Part shown: piece after piece, positions 7,941-16,723 of the stretch
Layout of the letters: each line of letters starts with the position of its first letter
How positions within the stretch are numbered: position 1 is the stretch's first letter
NCBI GenBank assembly: GCA_034409055.1
Contig: DAOUMU010000246.1
Location: 1 to 38,859, forward strand
DNA from: DAOUMU01 sp034409055
GTDB lineage: Bacteria > Chloroflexota > Anaerolineae > 4572-78 > J111
Length of the DNA stretch: 38,859 bases
Direction: 5' to 3'
Position numbers and translations under genes: made by a program
Notes under the pieces: generated by a model
What the model was told of the DNA's origin: nothing
What the model saw: the letters and a program-made list of their open reading frames with translations, nothing else
The model's database searches: none

Positions 7941-8960
7941 TTTTACTCGTGGATCGACAAAGCTGTACAGGATGTCGACCATCAAGATACCCAGGATGCC
8001 CAAAAAGGAACCAATCACAAAGAGGGCCATCATCACCGGATAATCGCGGGCATTAACCGCCGTGATAAATAGCCGGCCCATGCCGGGCCACGAAAAAACG
8101 ATTTCAAACAGAACAGAACCCGACAGAATGAGCAGGAAGATCCCGCTCAGACCGGTCACAAAAGGCATCAGGGCGTTGCGCAGCACGTGCCGCAATACAA
8201 CTATCCGTTCTGACAAGCCCTTGGCCCGAGCCGTTCTGACATAATCCTGATTCAACACCTCCAGCATCTCAAAACGCATAATGCGCGAGAAACCAATCCA
8301 ACCGCCGATGGCGCTGACGACGGCCGGCAGGATAAGATGGTGCAGCCGGTCGAGCAAGGAGCCATCGCCAATCGTCTGCATGCCGCTGAGCGGCACCAGT
8401 CCCAGGTAACCACCCAGGAGAATGAGCAGGAGCAGCCCGATCCACCACTCGGGTACGGTATTGATCACCACCGTGGTCACCCGAACAATGTGATCGGGTA
8501 ATTTGCCCCGGTTGAGGGCGGCATAAATACCAAGCGGAACCCCACCCAGGATACTGAGGACCAAACCGGAGAAGGCCAACAGAAAAGTGGCCGGGATTCG
8601 TTCGGCGATGACGTCAATCACCAAACGCCCTTTGAAGAAAAAGGAGCGACCAAAATCCAGGCGCAGCACACCCCGACCGCATCGTTCGGGATCACTGATG
8701 CATCGCCCGGTGCGCCAGGTTGGGTTGTTGGGCGGCCAATCTTCGCCAGCCAGCCAGGTCAAATATTGGACCGGGATAGACCGATCCAGGCCATATAGCC
8801 GGGCCAGACGGTTGACATCGGCGCTGGTGGCGTTCGGATCGTCATCGAGAAATTGAATGGGACCACCCGGAGCTGACTGGTAGATAGTAAAGCCAATCAG
8901 GGTGGCCAACCAAATTAGAAAAAACGATTGTATGCCGCGTCGAATGATGTATCGGGTCAT
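7923..8960 (-). CDS. Oligopeptide-type ABC transporter permease, OppB/DppB-like
   Basis: The 345-residue inner-membrane permease shows the OppB pattern: the N-terminal helix MTRYIIRRGIQSFFLIWLAT, a periplasmic loop with FGRSFFFKGRLVIDVIAERIPAT, then the permease core. The EAA loop reads about LNQDYVRTARAKGLSERIVVLRH and the C-terminus ends in VDILYSFVDPRVKYD. It would pair with the OppC-like protein to form the membrane channel of the importer. The gene sits 31 bases after the second binding-protein gene and has only a weak ribosome-binding site (GAAAG). Its last five residues and stop codon come from the 73-bp repeat, so the original C-terminus may have been altered slightly. Confidence 0.94.
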   Translation of the reverse strand: MTRYIIRRGIQSFFLIWLATLIGFTIYQSAPGGPIQFLDDDPNATSADVNRLARLYGLDRSIPVQYLTWLAGEDWPPNNPTWRTGRCISDPERCGRGVLRLDFGRSFFFKGRLVIDVIAERIPATFLLAFSGLVLSILGGVPLGIYAALNRGKLPDHIVRVTTVVINTVPEWWIGLLLLILLGGYLGLVPLSGMQTIGDGSLLDRLHHLILPAVVSAIGGWIGFSRIMRFEMLEVLNQDYVRTARAKGLSERIVVLRHVLRNALMPFVTGLSGIFLLILSGSVLFEIVFSWPGMGRLFITAVNARDYPVMMALFVIGSFLGILGILMVDILYSFVDPRVKYDITR

Positions 8961-8991
8961 TGTCTTTCAGCTTATCGTGACGAAGAATCTC

Positions 8992-10815
8992 CTATTCTAT
9001 TTGATCCTTTATATACCAATCTTCCTGGTTCCAACCAATCCCCAGAGCCGTAGGCTCAATACCCTGGATGCGATTGTTTTGGCCACTCCAGGCTTTCTGG
9101 TAGAAGAGGAAGATGTAGGGGGCATCCTCGGCCAGAATTCGCTGGATTTCTTGATACTTTTCCTTGCGAAATTCGAGATCGTAGGTGCTGCCGGCCTCTT
9201 CATAGAGGGCTTCGACTTCTTTGTTGATATAGGCGATTGCGTTTAGATTAGGAATACCTTCCTCGGACCACAGGAGAAACATAGCGTGCGGTTCGATCGT
9301 GGCTCGCCAGAGACCGATGTACATATCCCACTCCCCGGCATCCTGGGCCTCCAGAAAACTGGCCCATTCCATCGCCTGAATTTCCATCTCAACGCCAACA
9401 TCGCTCAAGTAATCTTGCATGGTCACCGCTATCAACTCCAGGGTCTGGCTGGTGTTAGGTCCATAAATCAATTTTAATTTTAACTGCTCGCCGTTCTCGT
9501 CGAGCATCTTGCCATCCTGGAAAGTGTAACCCGCTTTGGCAAACGCCTCAGTCGCTTTGTCGGGGTCGTATTCATAACAGGGCACATCGGGATTGTAGAC
9601 CCAGGAAGTTTCAGGATACCCGGAACAGATTCGTTTGGCCTGACCCAACATCACTTCCTCGGTCAGTAACTCCTTGTCAATAGCGTAATTGAGGCCGTGG
9701 CGCACGTTGATATTGTGCGTGGGGAACCCCTCTCGCATATTGAGGCCGACGTAAGCCCACCTGGCCGCAGCCGGCCACCACTCGTAAACGGTGACGTCAT
9801 CAAGCTGCCGGGCTTCTTCCAGATTTTCAGGGGTGATGGGGCCGGTATCGGTTTCACCGCTCTTCATCTTTTGATAGGCAATATCGTTGTCAGGGACAAT
9901 CTCGATGGTATAACGGTCGATATTTGGCGCCCCGTGATACCAGTAATTCTCGTTGGCTTCAAAAAGAACGAACTGATCTCGTTTCCACTCGACCAGCTTG
10001 TAAGGGCCTGAGACGACACTGGGGCTATTAATTTCGGGATTTTTCTCGGGATCGCTCCAATCCAGATTTTCCCAGATGTGTTTGGGCAGAGGGGTGATGA
10101 AATCGATCTGCCCCAAAGCTGGGGCATAGACTTCGTCAATCTTTATCTCCAGGGTGTAATCATCCAGGGCTTCGTAAGAAGTGACAAAATCAAACTGGGA
10201 CAGGTAAGGGTACTCGTTCTCAGGCTTCATCACCTGGTCGTAAGTCCATTTAAAGTCGTGGGCCGTAATCGGGGTACCGTCGCTCCATTTCATGTCCTGC
10301 CGTAGGTTAAAGGTAAAGGTTAGGCCATCTTCAGAAATGGAGTAGCTTTCGGCCATGTTGGGAATATATTCCAGGCTGTTTTCATCCAACCGGTGCAATC
10401 CGCCGGTGTAAACGAGTCCTTGATAGCCCCTGGAAGCGGTGTCGACGACTTGATAGGGATGGAAACTAACCGCATCTGAGGAAGATATGTCCCGGTACTC
10501 ACCCCCACGCTTGGTGCGAGGAGTGCTGACGTCCGGTTCATCGGTGACAACGTTGATGCTGCCTTCAAATTCTTGGGCTTTAGCCGCTTGTGACTCTTCA
10601 ACTACTTCTTTGACAACTTGCTGATCATCTTCAACCGCTTCTTCAGTCTCGACCTCTGCCGCAGCTTCTTCCTCAGCCGGTTGAGCTTCTTCCTGGACGT
10701 TGGCCTCTGGGGCCGGCTCCTGGGTTGGGGCTGCCCCGCACTGCGCGGCGATGAGGGCCACCACCGTGATCAACAATATCAGTATTACTTGTCTTGAATG
10801 GGCAATTCTCCTCAT
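8992..10815 (-). CDS. Family-5 extracellular solute-binding lipoprotein (copy 2)
   Basis: The 607-residue protein begins with a signal peptide (1-25) ending LIAAQC. The lipobox-like Cys26 is preceded by Gln where Ala or Gly is usual. An acidic Pro/Glu/Ala linker (about 30-85) probably spaces the domain from the membrane. The rest is an SBP_bac_5 domain with the usual landmarks SDAVSFHPY, LTFTFNLRQDMKWSDGTPITAHDFKWTYD, VSGPYKLVEW and NVRHGLNYAIDKELL. It delivers peptide- or sugar-like ligands to the permeases encoded next. It is closely similar along its length to the upstream binding-protein gene, so the pair arose by tandem duplication. The start has GAGGAG upstream. Specificity cannot be read from the sequence. 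Confidence 0.93.
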   Translation of the reverse strand: MRRIAHSRQVILILLITVVALIAAQCGAAPTQEPAPEANVQEEAQPAEEEAAAEVETEEAVEDDQQVVKEVVEESQAAKAQEFEGSINVVTDEPDVSTPRTKRGGEYRDISSSDAVSFHPYQVVDTASRGYQGLVYTGGLHRLDENSLEYIPNMAESYSISEDGLTFTFNLRQDMKWSDGTPITAHDFKWTYDQVMKPENEYPYLSQFDFVTSYEALDDYTLEIKIDEVYAPALGQIDFITPLPKHIWENLDWSDPEKNPEINSPSVVSGPYKLVEWKRDQFVLFEANENYWYHGAPNIDRYTIEIVPDNDIAYQKMKSGETDTGPITPENLEEARQLDDVTVYEWWPAAARWAYVGLNMREGFPTHNINVRHGLNYAIDKELLTEEVMLGQAKRICSGYPETSWVYNPDVPCYEYDPDKATEAFAKAGYTFQDGKMLDENGEQLKLKLIYGPNTSQTLELIAVTMQDYLSDVGVEMEIQAMEWASFLEAQDAGEWDMYIGLWRATIEPHAMFLLWSEEGIPNLNAIAYINKEVEALYEEAGSTYDLEFRKEKYQEIQRILAEDAPYIFLFYQKAWSGQNNRIQGIEPTALGIGWNQEDWYIKDQIE

Positions 10816-10857
10816 TTTCTCTTCTCCTCAAAAATATTCTTCCCAGATCAGTTTCCA

Positions 10858-10957
10858 GGGTAAAACGTAGAAGGCATCCCCATACCTTGCCGCCAGCGCA
10901 TAGGGATGCGCCAGCTACAGGGTAAAATGTAGGCAAGGCATCCCCATGCCTTGCCGC
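10858..10957. repeat. GGCATCCCCAT/ATAGGGATGC repeat cluster between the binding-protein genes
   Basis: A unit beginning GGGTAAAACGTAG and continuing through GGCATCCCCATACCTTGCCGC recurs 61 bases later with small changes (10919-10957). Between them GCGCATAGGGATGCGCCAGCTAC is a partial inverse of the unit. The core GCATCCC-AT motif returns in the element at 26504-26603, so these are dispersed copies of one family. Confidence 0.75.
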
Positions 10958-10963
10958 GTACCA

Positions 10964-12808
10964 TTACTTGTCGTCGACGATGTACCAATCCTCTTGGTTC
11001 CAGTCAATGCCAAGCGCCGTGGGTTCAATACCTTGCACGCGATTATTTTTGGCACTGGCGTTTTTTCGGTAGGAAAGGGTGATGTACGGTAAATCGTCGG
11101 CAATAATCTCTTGAACTTTACCGTAGGCTTCCTTTCGCGCTTCTCGATCATAGGTAGCTGCGGCGGCTTCGAAGGCTTTGGTCATTTCTGGGTTGATGTA
11201 AGCCACCGAGTTTAGCGTAGGAATGTTCTCCTTGGCCCAAACCGTCGCCGCCGAGTGAGGTTCAATGGCCGAGCGCCAGCCGCCTAAGTACATGTCCCAC
11301 GTTGGCTCATCCACACTGGTTGCTTCAAGAAAACTGGCCCATTCGAGCGCTTCAATCTCCATGTTGATGCCCACGTTTTTGAGGTAATCCTGAATGGTCA
11401 CGGCAATCAGTTCGGCAGTAGGGCTGGTATTCGGACCGTAAAGGAATCTCAGGGTAAGTTGTTCGCCGTTTTCGTCGACTAATTTGTCCTCCTGTAAGGC
11501 GTAACCAGCTTTGGCAAATTCTTCCAGGGCTTTATCAGGATCATATTCATAACAGGGTACATCAGGATTGTGGGCCCAGGAGGTAGGGGCGTAAATGCCA
11601 CATAAGCGTCGGGCCTGGCCGAGCCAGACTTCTTCAACCAGCAGTTCCTTGTCGATGGCATAGGCGATACCGCGCCGGATGTTGAGGTCGTTGGTGAGGT
11701 AGCCTTCACGCATGTTCATCCCGATATAGGTCCAAGCAGTGGCCGCCGGCCACCATTCATAGACCGTCACGTGGTCGAGTGTCCGGGCTTCCTCCAGTTG
11801 CTCCGGCGTCATCGAGGAACTATCACTTTCCCCCGTCTTCAGCTTCTGGAAGGCAATATCCTGGTCCGGTACGGTTTCAATGATGTAGCGTTCAATATTA
11901 GGTGCACCGTGATACCAATAATTTTCGTTGGCTTCGAAAAGAACAAATTGGTCGCGTTCCCACTCGACCAACTTGTATGGCCCGGAGACGACAGTGGGGC
12001 TATTGATTTCAGGATTCTTTTCAGGGTCGCTCCAGTCCAGATTTTCCCAGATATGCTTGGGTAAAGGATCAATAAACAAAGCGATATTGAACAAGGCCGG
12101 TGCATAAATTTCATCAATCTTCACCTGAATGGTGTAATCATCAAGGGCTTCGTAGGATTTAATGAATTCAACTTGTGAACGATAGGGATATTCATTGGCC
12201 GGATCCATCACCTGATCATAGGTCCATTTATAGTCGCGTGCTGTAAGCGGCGTACCGTCAGACCATTGGATGTCTTTGCGCAGGTGAAAAGTGAAGGTCA
12301 ACCCGTCCTCCGAAATCTCATATTTTTCCGCCATGTAAGGCTCAAACTCAAGCGTGTTTTCATCAACGTTGATCAAAGCCCCGGCATAAACCAAACCTTG
12401 GTAGCCTCTTGACGAGACATCTACGGTCAAGTAGGGGTGAAAACTAACCGCATCGGAAGATTGCACGGTACGGTATTCACCGCCGCGTCTGGTGCGTGGC
12501 GTGCTAACATCCGGCTCATCAGTCTCAACCACAGTGCCAAACACATCATCGCTGGCCAGGGTGTTGGCCTCATCAATCACGCTTGGTTCCTTCTCAACCT
12601 CGGCCTCGGCGGCACTCTCCTCAGCTTCAGTGACCATTTCTTCTTCCTTTGGGGTCGCCTCTTCTGGGGTAGCCGCCTCTTCGTCGGCAGCAGGTGGCGC
12701 GGGGGCTTCAGGCTCAGCCGTTGGAGCTGTACCGCAGGCGGCAATCAAGGCCATCGCCCCAATCAGTAATACCAGCAGGAATTGTTTGGGGTGAATTTTT
12801 CGGTTCAT
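10964..12808 (-). CDS. Family-5 extracellular solute-binding lipoprotein (copy 1)
   Basis: The 614-residue first gene of the importer unit has a signal peptide with a normal lipobox (LIAAC, Cys25) and an acidic low-complexity linker to about residue 85. An SBP_bac_5 domain follows, with SDAVSFHPYLTVD, SEDGLTFTFHLRKDIQWSDG, VSGPYKLVEWERDQF and NIRRGIAYAIDKELL. Translation starts at an ATG with a strong AAGGAGGAG site, and the promoter must lie in or beyond the palindromic stretch 12809-13083. The paralogue downstream shares nearly every landmark but differs in ligand-facing stretches. Two receptors feeding one permease pair would widen the substrate range; that is inference. Confidence 0.93.
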   Translation of the reverse strand: MNRKIHPKQFLLVLLIGAMALIAACGTAPTAEPEAPAPPAADEEAATPEEATPKEEEMVTEAEESAAEAEVEKEPSVIDEANTLASDDVFGTVVETDEPDVSTPRTRRGGEYRTVQSSDAVSFHPYLTVDVSSRGYQGLVYAGALINVDENTLEFEPYMAEKYEISEDGLTFTFHLRKDIQWSDGTPLTARDYKWTYDQVMDPANEYPYRSQVEFIKSYEALDDYTIQVKIDEIYAPALFNIALFIDPLPKHIWENLDWSDPEKNPEINSPTVVSGPYKLVEWERDQFVLFEANENYWYHGAPNIERYIIETVPDQDIAFQKLKTGESDSSSMTPEQLEEARTLDHVTVYEWWPAATAWTYIGMNMREGYLTNDLNIRRGIAYAIDKELLVEEVWLGQARRLCGIYAPTSWAHNPDVPCYEYDPDKALEEFAKAGYALQEDKLVDENGEQLTLRFLYGPNTSPTAELIAVTIQDYLKNVGINMEIEALEWASFLEATSVDEPTWDMYLGGWRSAIEPHSAATVWAKENIPTLNSVAYINPEMTKAFEAAAATYDREARKEAYGKVQEIIADDLPYITLSYRKNASAKNNRVQGIEPTALGIDWNQEDWYIVDDK

Positions 12809-12834
12809 CGGAATCTCCTCCTTAAGTTATGTGA

Positions 12835-13045
12835 GACAAGTTGCTAACTTGCCTGTAGCACGGTTGATAAGTTGGCATTCACTACCGGACAGTTTTGTGG
12901 AGAAACCCGGTTTTTCACGGTTTGAGCAAACAATTTGTGCTGAAAAGTCGCTTTTGTTTGCCAAAGATGATAAATTTCAAGCGAAAAAACCGGGTTTCTG
13001 AGCTTGTTATAAAAAGTGTCCGGTAGCAAAAGTTGGCAACTTGTC
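12835..13045. repeat. Nested 211-bp composite palindrome
   Basis: Three nested inverted repeats share one centre: GACAAGTTGCTAACTT (12835-12850) with 13030-13045 (15 of 16), CTACCGGACA (12882-12891) with 13017-13026 (perfect), and AGAAACCCGGTTTTT (12901-12915) with 12985-12999 (perfect). It fills the gap between the DUF4350-like gene and the binding-protein genes. The outer arms resemble the GTAGGG-AAGTTGCCAACTTGCC unit at 16515-16560, so it looks like one palindromic element inserted inside another. Confidence 0.88.
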
Positions 13046-13083
13046 CTACAACAAACAAAGTATTAAAAAAGATTCAAAAAGTG

Positions 13084-15462
13084 TTAGCTTCCCCCGTTGC
13101 CGTTGCCATTGCCATTACCTTCGCCATTCCCCTCGTCTCCGTTCTCTTCGCCATTCCCTTCATCCCCGTTGCCTTCACCATTTTCCTCGCCCTCTTCAGG
13201 CTTTTCTTCTTCCTCGCCCTCTTCAGGGGGTGCTTCTTCTTCCTTCTCCTTACCATCGCTTTCAAAAGGTTCATAGTCCTCTTCGTCAGGTAGATCGAGC
13301 ACCTTCTTGCTAAACCAGTCGACGGTGTTGTTGATCAGCAAGGCTTGTTCTTCTGCGGGTAGCAGATAAACCGGGAAAGCAAAGTAGGCAATCTTGGCCC
13401 GGTCATCTTCATAGGCGATGACAGAAGCAGCCCCGGCCTCTTCACTATCCGGGCCGCGTTGGAAAATAACCCGGGCGTCGGGGGTATGGCTAACCACGTC
13501 CGGCACAAGCTTCTGGTCAGAGTTGGCCTCTTCGTCGGAGTCGGTGTCGAGAAAAGTAATCACCGCCTCTTCCTCGAAATCTTCGGCAATGGGGTGATCC
13601 GGTAAGACCAGTTCAATGTCCGCTTGTTCGGCAAAGTCAAGATAATCGGCGTGGGCTATCTTGGTCAGAAATTCGGTGTGATCCCAATCAAAGCCAATGG
13701 AAGCGCCGGACAAGATCAGGTTACCACCGATTTCGATGTACTTGGTCAGTAGCGCCGCATCTTCTTCGCCGATGCTGTCATCCCAATAGTCACCGGTGGT
13801 CCAGATAATGGCGTCATATTCTAACAGGTCGTCGATATCGGGTGATTCATCTTCGGAGGTGATCCACATGTCCACTTTATAAGTGTCACTGAGCACGTTG
13901 TTATAGGCCAGCACACTGGTTTGGGCCTCTTCAGACCCACGGCCATCGTCGTCAGAGACGACCAGGAGCTTGTCAATTCTAACCCGGCGCAAGCTGGGTG
14001 GTAGTTTGCCATCGGGTTCTTCGGTTTGACACACGGCAATGAAGGGGCTGGCCAGGCAGTCGGTTAGTTCGTTCTTGAAAAGTAAGTCGAAGGCATCGGC
14101 ATTGGTATCAGGATTGTCGGAGAGAATAATCAACACATTACGCTCTTTCTCCTGGTGGAGGTAGAAGAGGGTCGAACCGCCCCGTTCTAAGTCTCCAACA
14201 CCTTCAATCTGGATGCGGCCGTCAATGAAGCGTTCTTCTTCGTCTTCAGGCCGGGTATCGCTAACCAGGTCGTAGTCAGTTTCTTCCTCCTCGGCCAAAG
14301 CTTCTTCGGTTTCGGTTTTTTCTTCCAGGTCAAGAAGGGTGATGTTGGCCTCGGCCAGAAAATCCTCGACCACCTCCAACTCATCAAAACGACCGACAAA
14401 AATCACGTCACCATCGTCCCCGATTTCATCGGTAAAGGTGACCTTGTAGTCAATCTCTTCCAAAAAATCTTTTAGCTTGACCGAGTCTTCAAATTGACTG
14501 TTGAAAACCAGGGTGTTATCAAAAACAATATCGATCTCTGGGTTGAAGAAATAGGGGAAATCTTTTAACTCAAAATCACGCTGGCCGCTGGTGATAAAAT
14601 CGGCCATATTGTTGACGAGCTGGCCATTACTTTCAGCCGCGCTGTAGGGTTCACCCAAAAAGGTCAGGTCGCCCAGGGCCAGAACCTGGTCATTGGTGGT
14701 CAGGACAGCCGCAGCCATCGGACGGCCACCTTCACTGATGGAGGAATAGGTGGTTTCATCACCCAGAATAATTTCGTGACCAGGGGCGTTGATGGAACCG
14801 GCCGCGTAGAAGATGATTTTATCATCCTCACCCAGTCCCTTGGTCACCGGACTGTCTTTGAAATTCGTATAGATCACGTTGCGATAGTTGTTGTCGTTGT
14901 TCTCCAGGCTGTAAAGGTAATCATTGGCGTAAATGATACCGAATGAGCCGGCGATGCTGTTCAGAGCTTCAACCACAATGGTCCGGGTTGGATCGCCGAT
15001 AATCAGCACTCGACCGCCCTTTTCCACAAAGCGTTCGATTTCGGCCACTTCTTCAGGGGTATATTCTGCTCTGGGCAGCGGAAGAATGAGTGTTTTAGCA
15101 TAACGCAGTTTATCGATCAGGTCCTGGTTGGGTTCCCCCTCTTCCTCTGCTCCAAAAACAATTTCGTAGCTGAAGCCCCGGGCCACAATTTTCGAGAACA
15201 GAATGTTCAACTCTTCGATAAACAGGGCATTTTGGTGAGCATAATCAATCACCACGACTCCCTGACTGACCGTCGGGTTATCAACGGCTTCCAGGCGAGC
15301 AGAAAGAGCCGAAGCTTCAAACTCGACCTCTGACAAGGGACGATCAGGAGGAGTGTAGGCGCCGGCCTCAGCCCCACCGTAATAGAAGAAACGCCCCCCA
15401 ACCACGGCCAGAATGACCAGGATGGGCACTACCACAAAAGGAATCCAATTTAATTTGCGCAT
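13084..15462 (-). CDS. Membrane-anchored DUF4350/GldG-like protein with acidic Gly/Asn tail
   Basis: The 792-residue protein has one N-terminal membrane helix (about 7-28) and a long domain outside the membrane. Residues about 60-290 look like a DUF4350/GldG-type region (VVVIDYAHQNALFIEELN, then RVLIIGDPTR). A second Rossmann-like or glutamine-amidotransferase-like segment at about 490-730 contains LLVVSDDDGRGSE and YDAIIWTTGDYWDD. The last 60 residues are almost only Glu, Gly, Asn, Asp, Lys and Pro, ending in a Gly-Asn run. It starts 3 bases after the S49 peptidase gene, so the two are certainly co-transcribed. GldG-like proteins assist ABC-2 type transporters, but no such transporter is encoded nearby. 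No catalytic residues were recognised; function is unknown. Confidence 0.75.
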   Translation of the reverse strand: MRKLNWIPFVVVPILVILAVVGGRFFYYGGAEAGAYTPPDRPLSEVEFEASALSARLEAVDNPTVSQGVVVIDYAHQNALFIEELNILFSKIVARGFSYEIVFGAEEEGEPNQDLIDKLRYAKTLILPLPRAEYTPEEVAEIERFVEKGGRVLIIGDPTRTIVVEALNSIAGSFGIIYANDYLYSLENNDNNYRNVIYTNFKDSPVTKGLGEDDKIIFYAAGSINAPGHEIILGDETTYSSISEGGRPMAAAVLTTNDQVLALGDLTFLGEPYSAAESNGQLVNNMADFITSGQRDFELKDFPYFFNPEIDIVFDNTLVFNSQFEDSVKLKDFLEEIDYKVTFTDEIGDDGDVIFVGRFDELEVVEDFLAEANITLLDLEEKTETEEALAEEEETDYDLVSDTRPEDEEERFIDGRIQIEGVGDLERGGSTLFYLHQEKERNVLIILSDNPDTNADAFDLLFKNELTDCLASPFIAVCQTEEPDGKLPPSLRRVRIDKLLVVSDDDGRGSEEAQTSVLAYNNVLSDTYKVDMWITSEDESPDIDDLLEYDAIIWTTGDYWDDSIGEEDAALLTKYIEIGGNLILSGASIGFDWDHTEFLTKIAHADYLDFAEQADIELVLPDHPIAEDFEEEAVITFLDTDSDEEANSDQKLVPDVVSHTPDARVIFQRGPDSEEAGAASVIAYEDDRAKIAYFAFPVYLLPAEEQALLINNTVDWFSKKVLDLPDEEDYEPFESDGKEKEEEAPPEEGEEEEKPEEGEENGEGNGDEGNGEENGDEGNGEGNGNGNGNGGS

Positions 15463-15465
15463 TAG

Positions 15466-16368
15466 TTACTCCAGGGGAATATAAATTTGGTAAAGGGATG
15501 GCCACTCAGTTTCCTCGGTCGACAGGTCAAACTCAGCTTGAACATCCAACGCTTCGTAGAGTTCCAGGGCCGACCTCAACTGGTCATCTTTCAGGGAAGC
15601 CAGGTATTCGTCCCGTACCTCAACCACTTCGTAATTTTTCAGGTGGGCCAGTTCGGCGGCGCGGTCAGTCGCATCCAGAAAGGAACCAAGTTCATCAATC
15701 AAGCCGTACTCTTTGGCTTCAAGACCCACCCAAAATTCGCCAGTGGCTACTTGATCGGGGGAGAGTTTAAGAGGATTGGGCGCAGCAGAGCGTTCGGCGA
15801 CCACGCTATCCCTGAAATCAGCGTAAACTAAATCCAGCTTTTGTAGAAAGCTGGTCGCACTCCCACCGGTGGTTTTGAAGGGTCCGGTGGTTATAAATCG
15901 CTCACTCAAGACTTCCGGACTGGGCTGGCCCATAATGACACCCACATTACCGATAAACGAGGCCGGTTTGGCGTAAATCTCGTTGGCGGCCACGGCAATC
16001 TGGTAGGCGGCACTAAAAGCGCCGGTATCTACACTGGCCACCAGGGGCTTGTCTTCTCTCAATTTACGCATCTGGAAGTAAATATCGTGCCCGGCCGGAG
16101 CGCTGCCGCCAGGACTGTTAACGACCAGCACCACGCTCTTAATGTCGCGGGCATTGCGGGCATAATTAACCTCGCGAGACATCGCCTCGGCCAACAAATC
16201 GGTCACCTGGGTGTCCAGGCTGATAATACCAATTTTGGGGGTTGGGACGAGGGCAATGGCCAGGTAGTAGCCCACCACCAGGGCCACGGCAATGACGATA
16301 AAGTAAAGGATTAAAGTTTCTGCCAGGGGCCGTGCCGATTTCCTATCGCTTTCAGGGGTTTGGCTCAT
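15466..16368 (-). CDS. Membrane-anchored S49 (SppA-like) serine peptidase
   Basis: The 300-residue protein has one N-terminal membrane helix (about 17-40) and an S49 peptidase domain outside it. VVLVVNSPGGSA is the ClpP/crotonase-like oxyanion strand. Ser119 in GAFSAAYQIA aligns with the SppA nucleophile in AASGGYY. Lys165 in TTGPFKTTG matches the general base of the Ser-Lys dyad. SppA proteins cut signal-peptide remnants and other membrane-embedded peptides. At 300 residues it resembles short bacillar SppA rather than the double-length E. coli form. It starts with a strong AAGGAGG site and precedes the DUF4350-like gene by 3 bases, which suggests that protein is a partner or substrate. Confidence 0.9.
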   Translation of the reverse strand: MSQTPESDRKSARPLAETLILYFIVIAVALVVGYYLAIALVPTPKIGIISLDTQVTDLLAEAMSREVNYARNARDIKSVVLVVNSPGGSAPAGHDIYFQMRKLREDKPLVASVDTGAFSAAYQIAVAANEIYAKPASFIGNVGVIMGQPSPEVLSERFITTGPFKTTGGSATSFLQKLDLVYADFRDSVVAERSAAPNPLKLSPDQVATGEFWVGLEAKEYGLIDELGSFLDATDRAAELAHLKNYEVVEVRDEYLASLKDDQLRSALELYEALDVQAEFDLSTEETEWPSLYQIYIPLE

Positions 16369-16514
16369 AATACCTCCTTATAGTAGGCCTATTAAACCTT
16401 AATTTTAATAGCTACACATTAAACCAGGATTAGCAGTGAGAGGAAAAAAGTAGCTTCCTAATTATACATTACTATAGGCTATTATACACACTCTAGCCCG
16501 GCTATCAAGTTAAA

Positions 16515-16560
16515 CATGTAGGGTAAGTTGCCAACTTGCCCGTAGCATCGACAAGTTAGG
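16515..16560. repeat. AAGTTGCCAACTTGCC repeat unit
   Basis: A short near-palindrome around AAGTTGCCAACTTG with flanking GTAG words, related to the outer arms of the composite element at 12835-13045. It lies in the 355-base gap 16369-16723, which otherwise holds AT-rich sequence likely to include the S49 promoter (16380-16500) and the heptamer palindrome next to it. Confidence 0.65.
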
Positions 16561-16561
16561 C

Positions 16562-16698
16562 AGTTCCGAAAAAATAATTGTCCCAACTCCGTGAAACGTG
16601 AAGCGTGAAACGTGATATTTTTACGCCATAAACCCTCACGTTTCACGTTTTACGCTTCACGCCGCCGAAAGTTTTGGGATTATTTAAATTTCGGAACT
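16562..16698. repeat. Iterated-heptamer palindrome (CGTGAAA type)
   Basis: Perfect 10-base outer arms AGTTCCGAAA (16562-16571) and TTTCGGAACT (16689-16698) enclose four CGTGAAA-like heptamers at 16590-16617 and four TCACGTT-like heptamers at 16636-16663. The two runs are complementary. The architecture matches 6589-6695, including inner TCCCAA/TTGGGA steps, although the repeated word differs. Confidence 0.9.
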
Positions 16699-16723
16699 CC
16701 CTTAGGAGGGCAGCAGCTTTAAA

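Noticed and set aside
12437..12794. Plus-strand frames of about 100 residues opposite the binding-protein gene
   Set aside because: They mirror the low-complexity acidic linker of the real gene on the other strand and show no independent coding signal.
6732..12808. Complete oligopeptide ABC importer
   Set aside because: Only two binding proteins and two permeases are encoded; no OppD/OppF ATPase frame was found on either strand in the window.
16562..16698. Possible CRISPR array from the regularly repeated words
   Set aside because: Units are 7 bases with no spacers, and the two arms are complementary; this is an iterated-word palindrome, not CRISPR.
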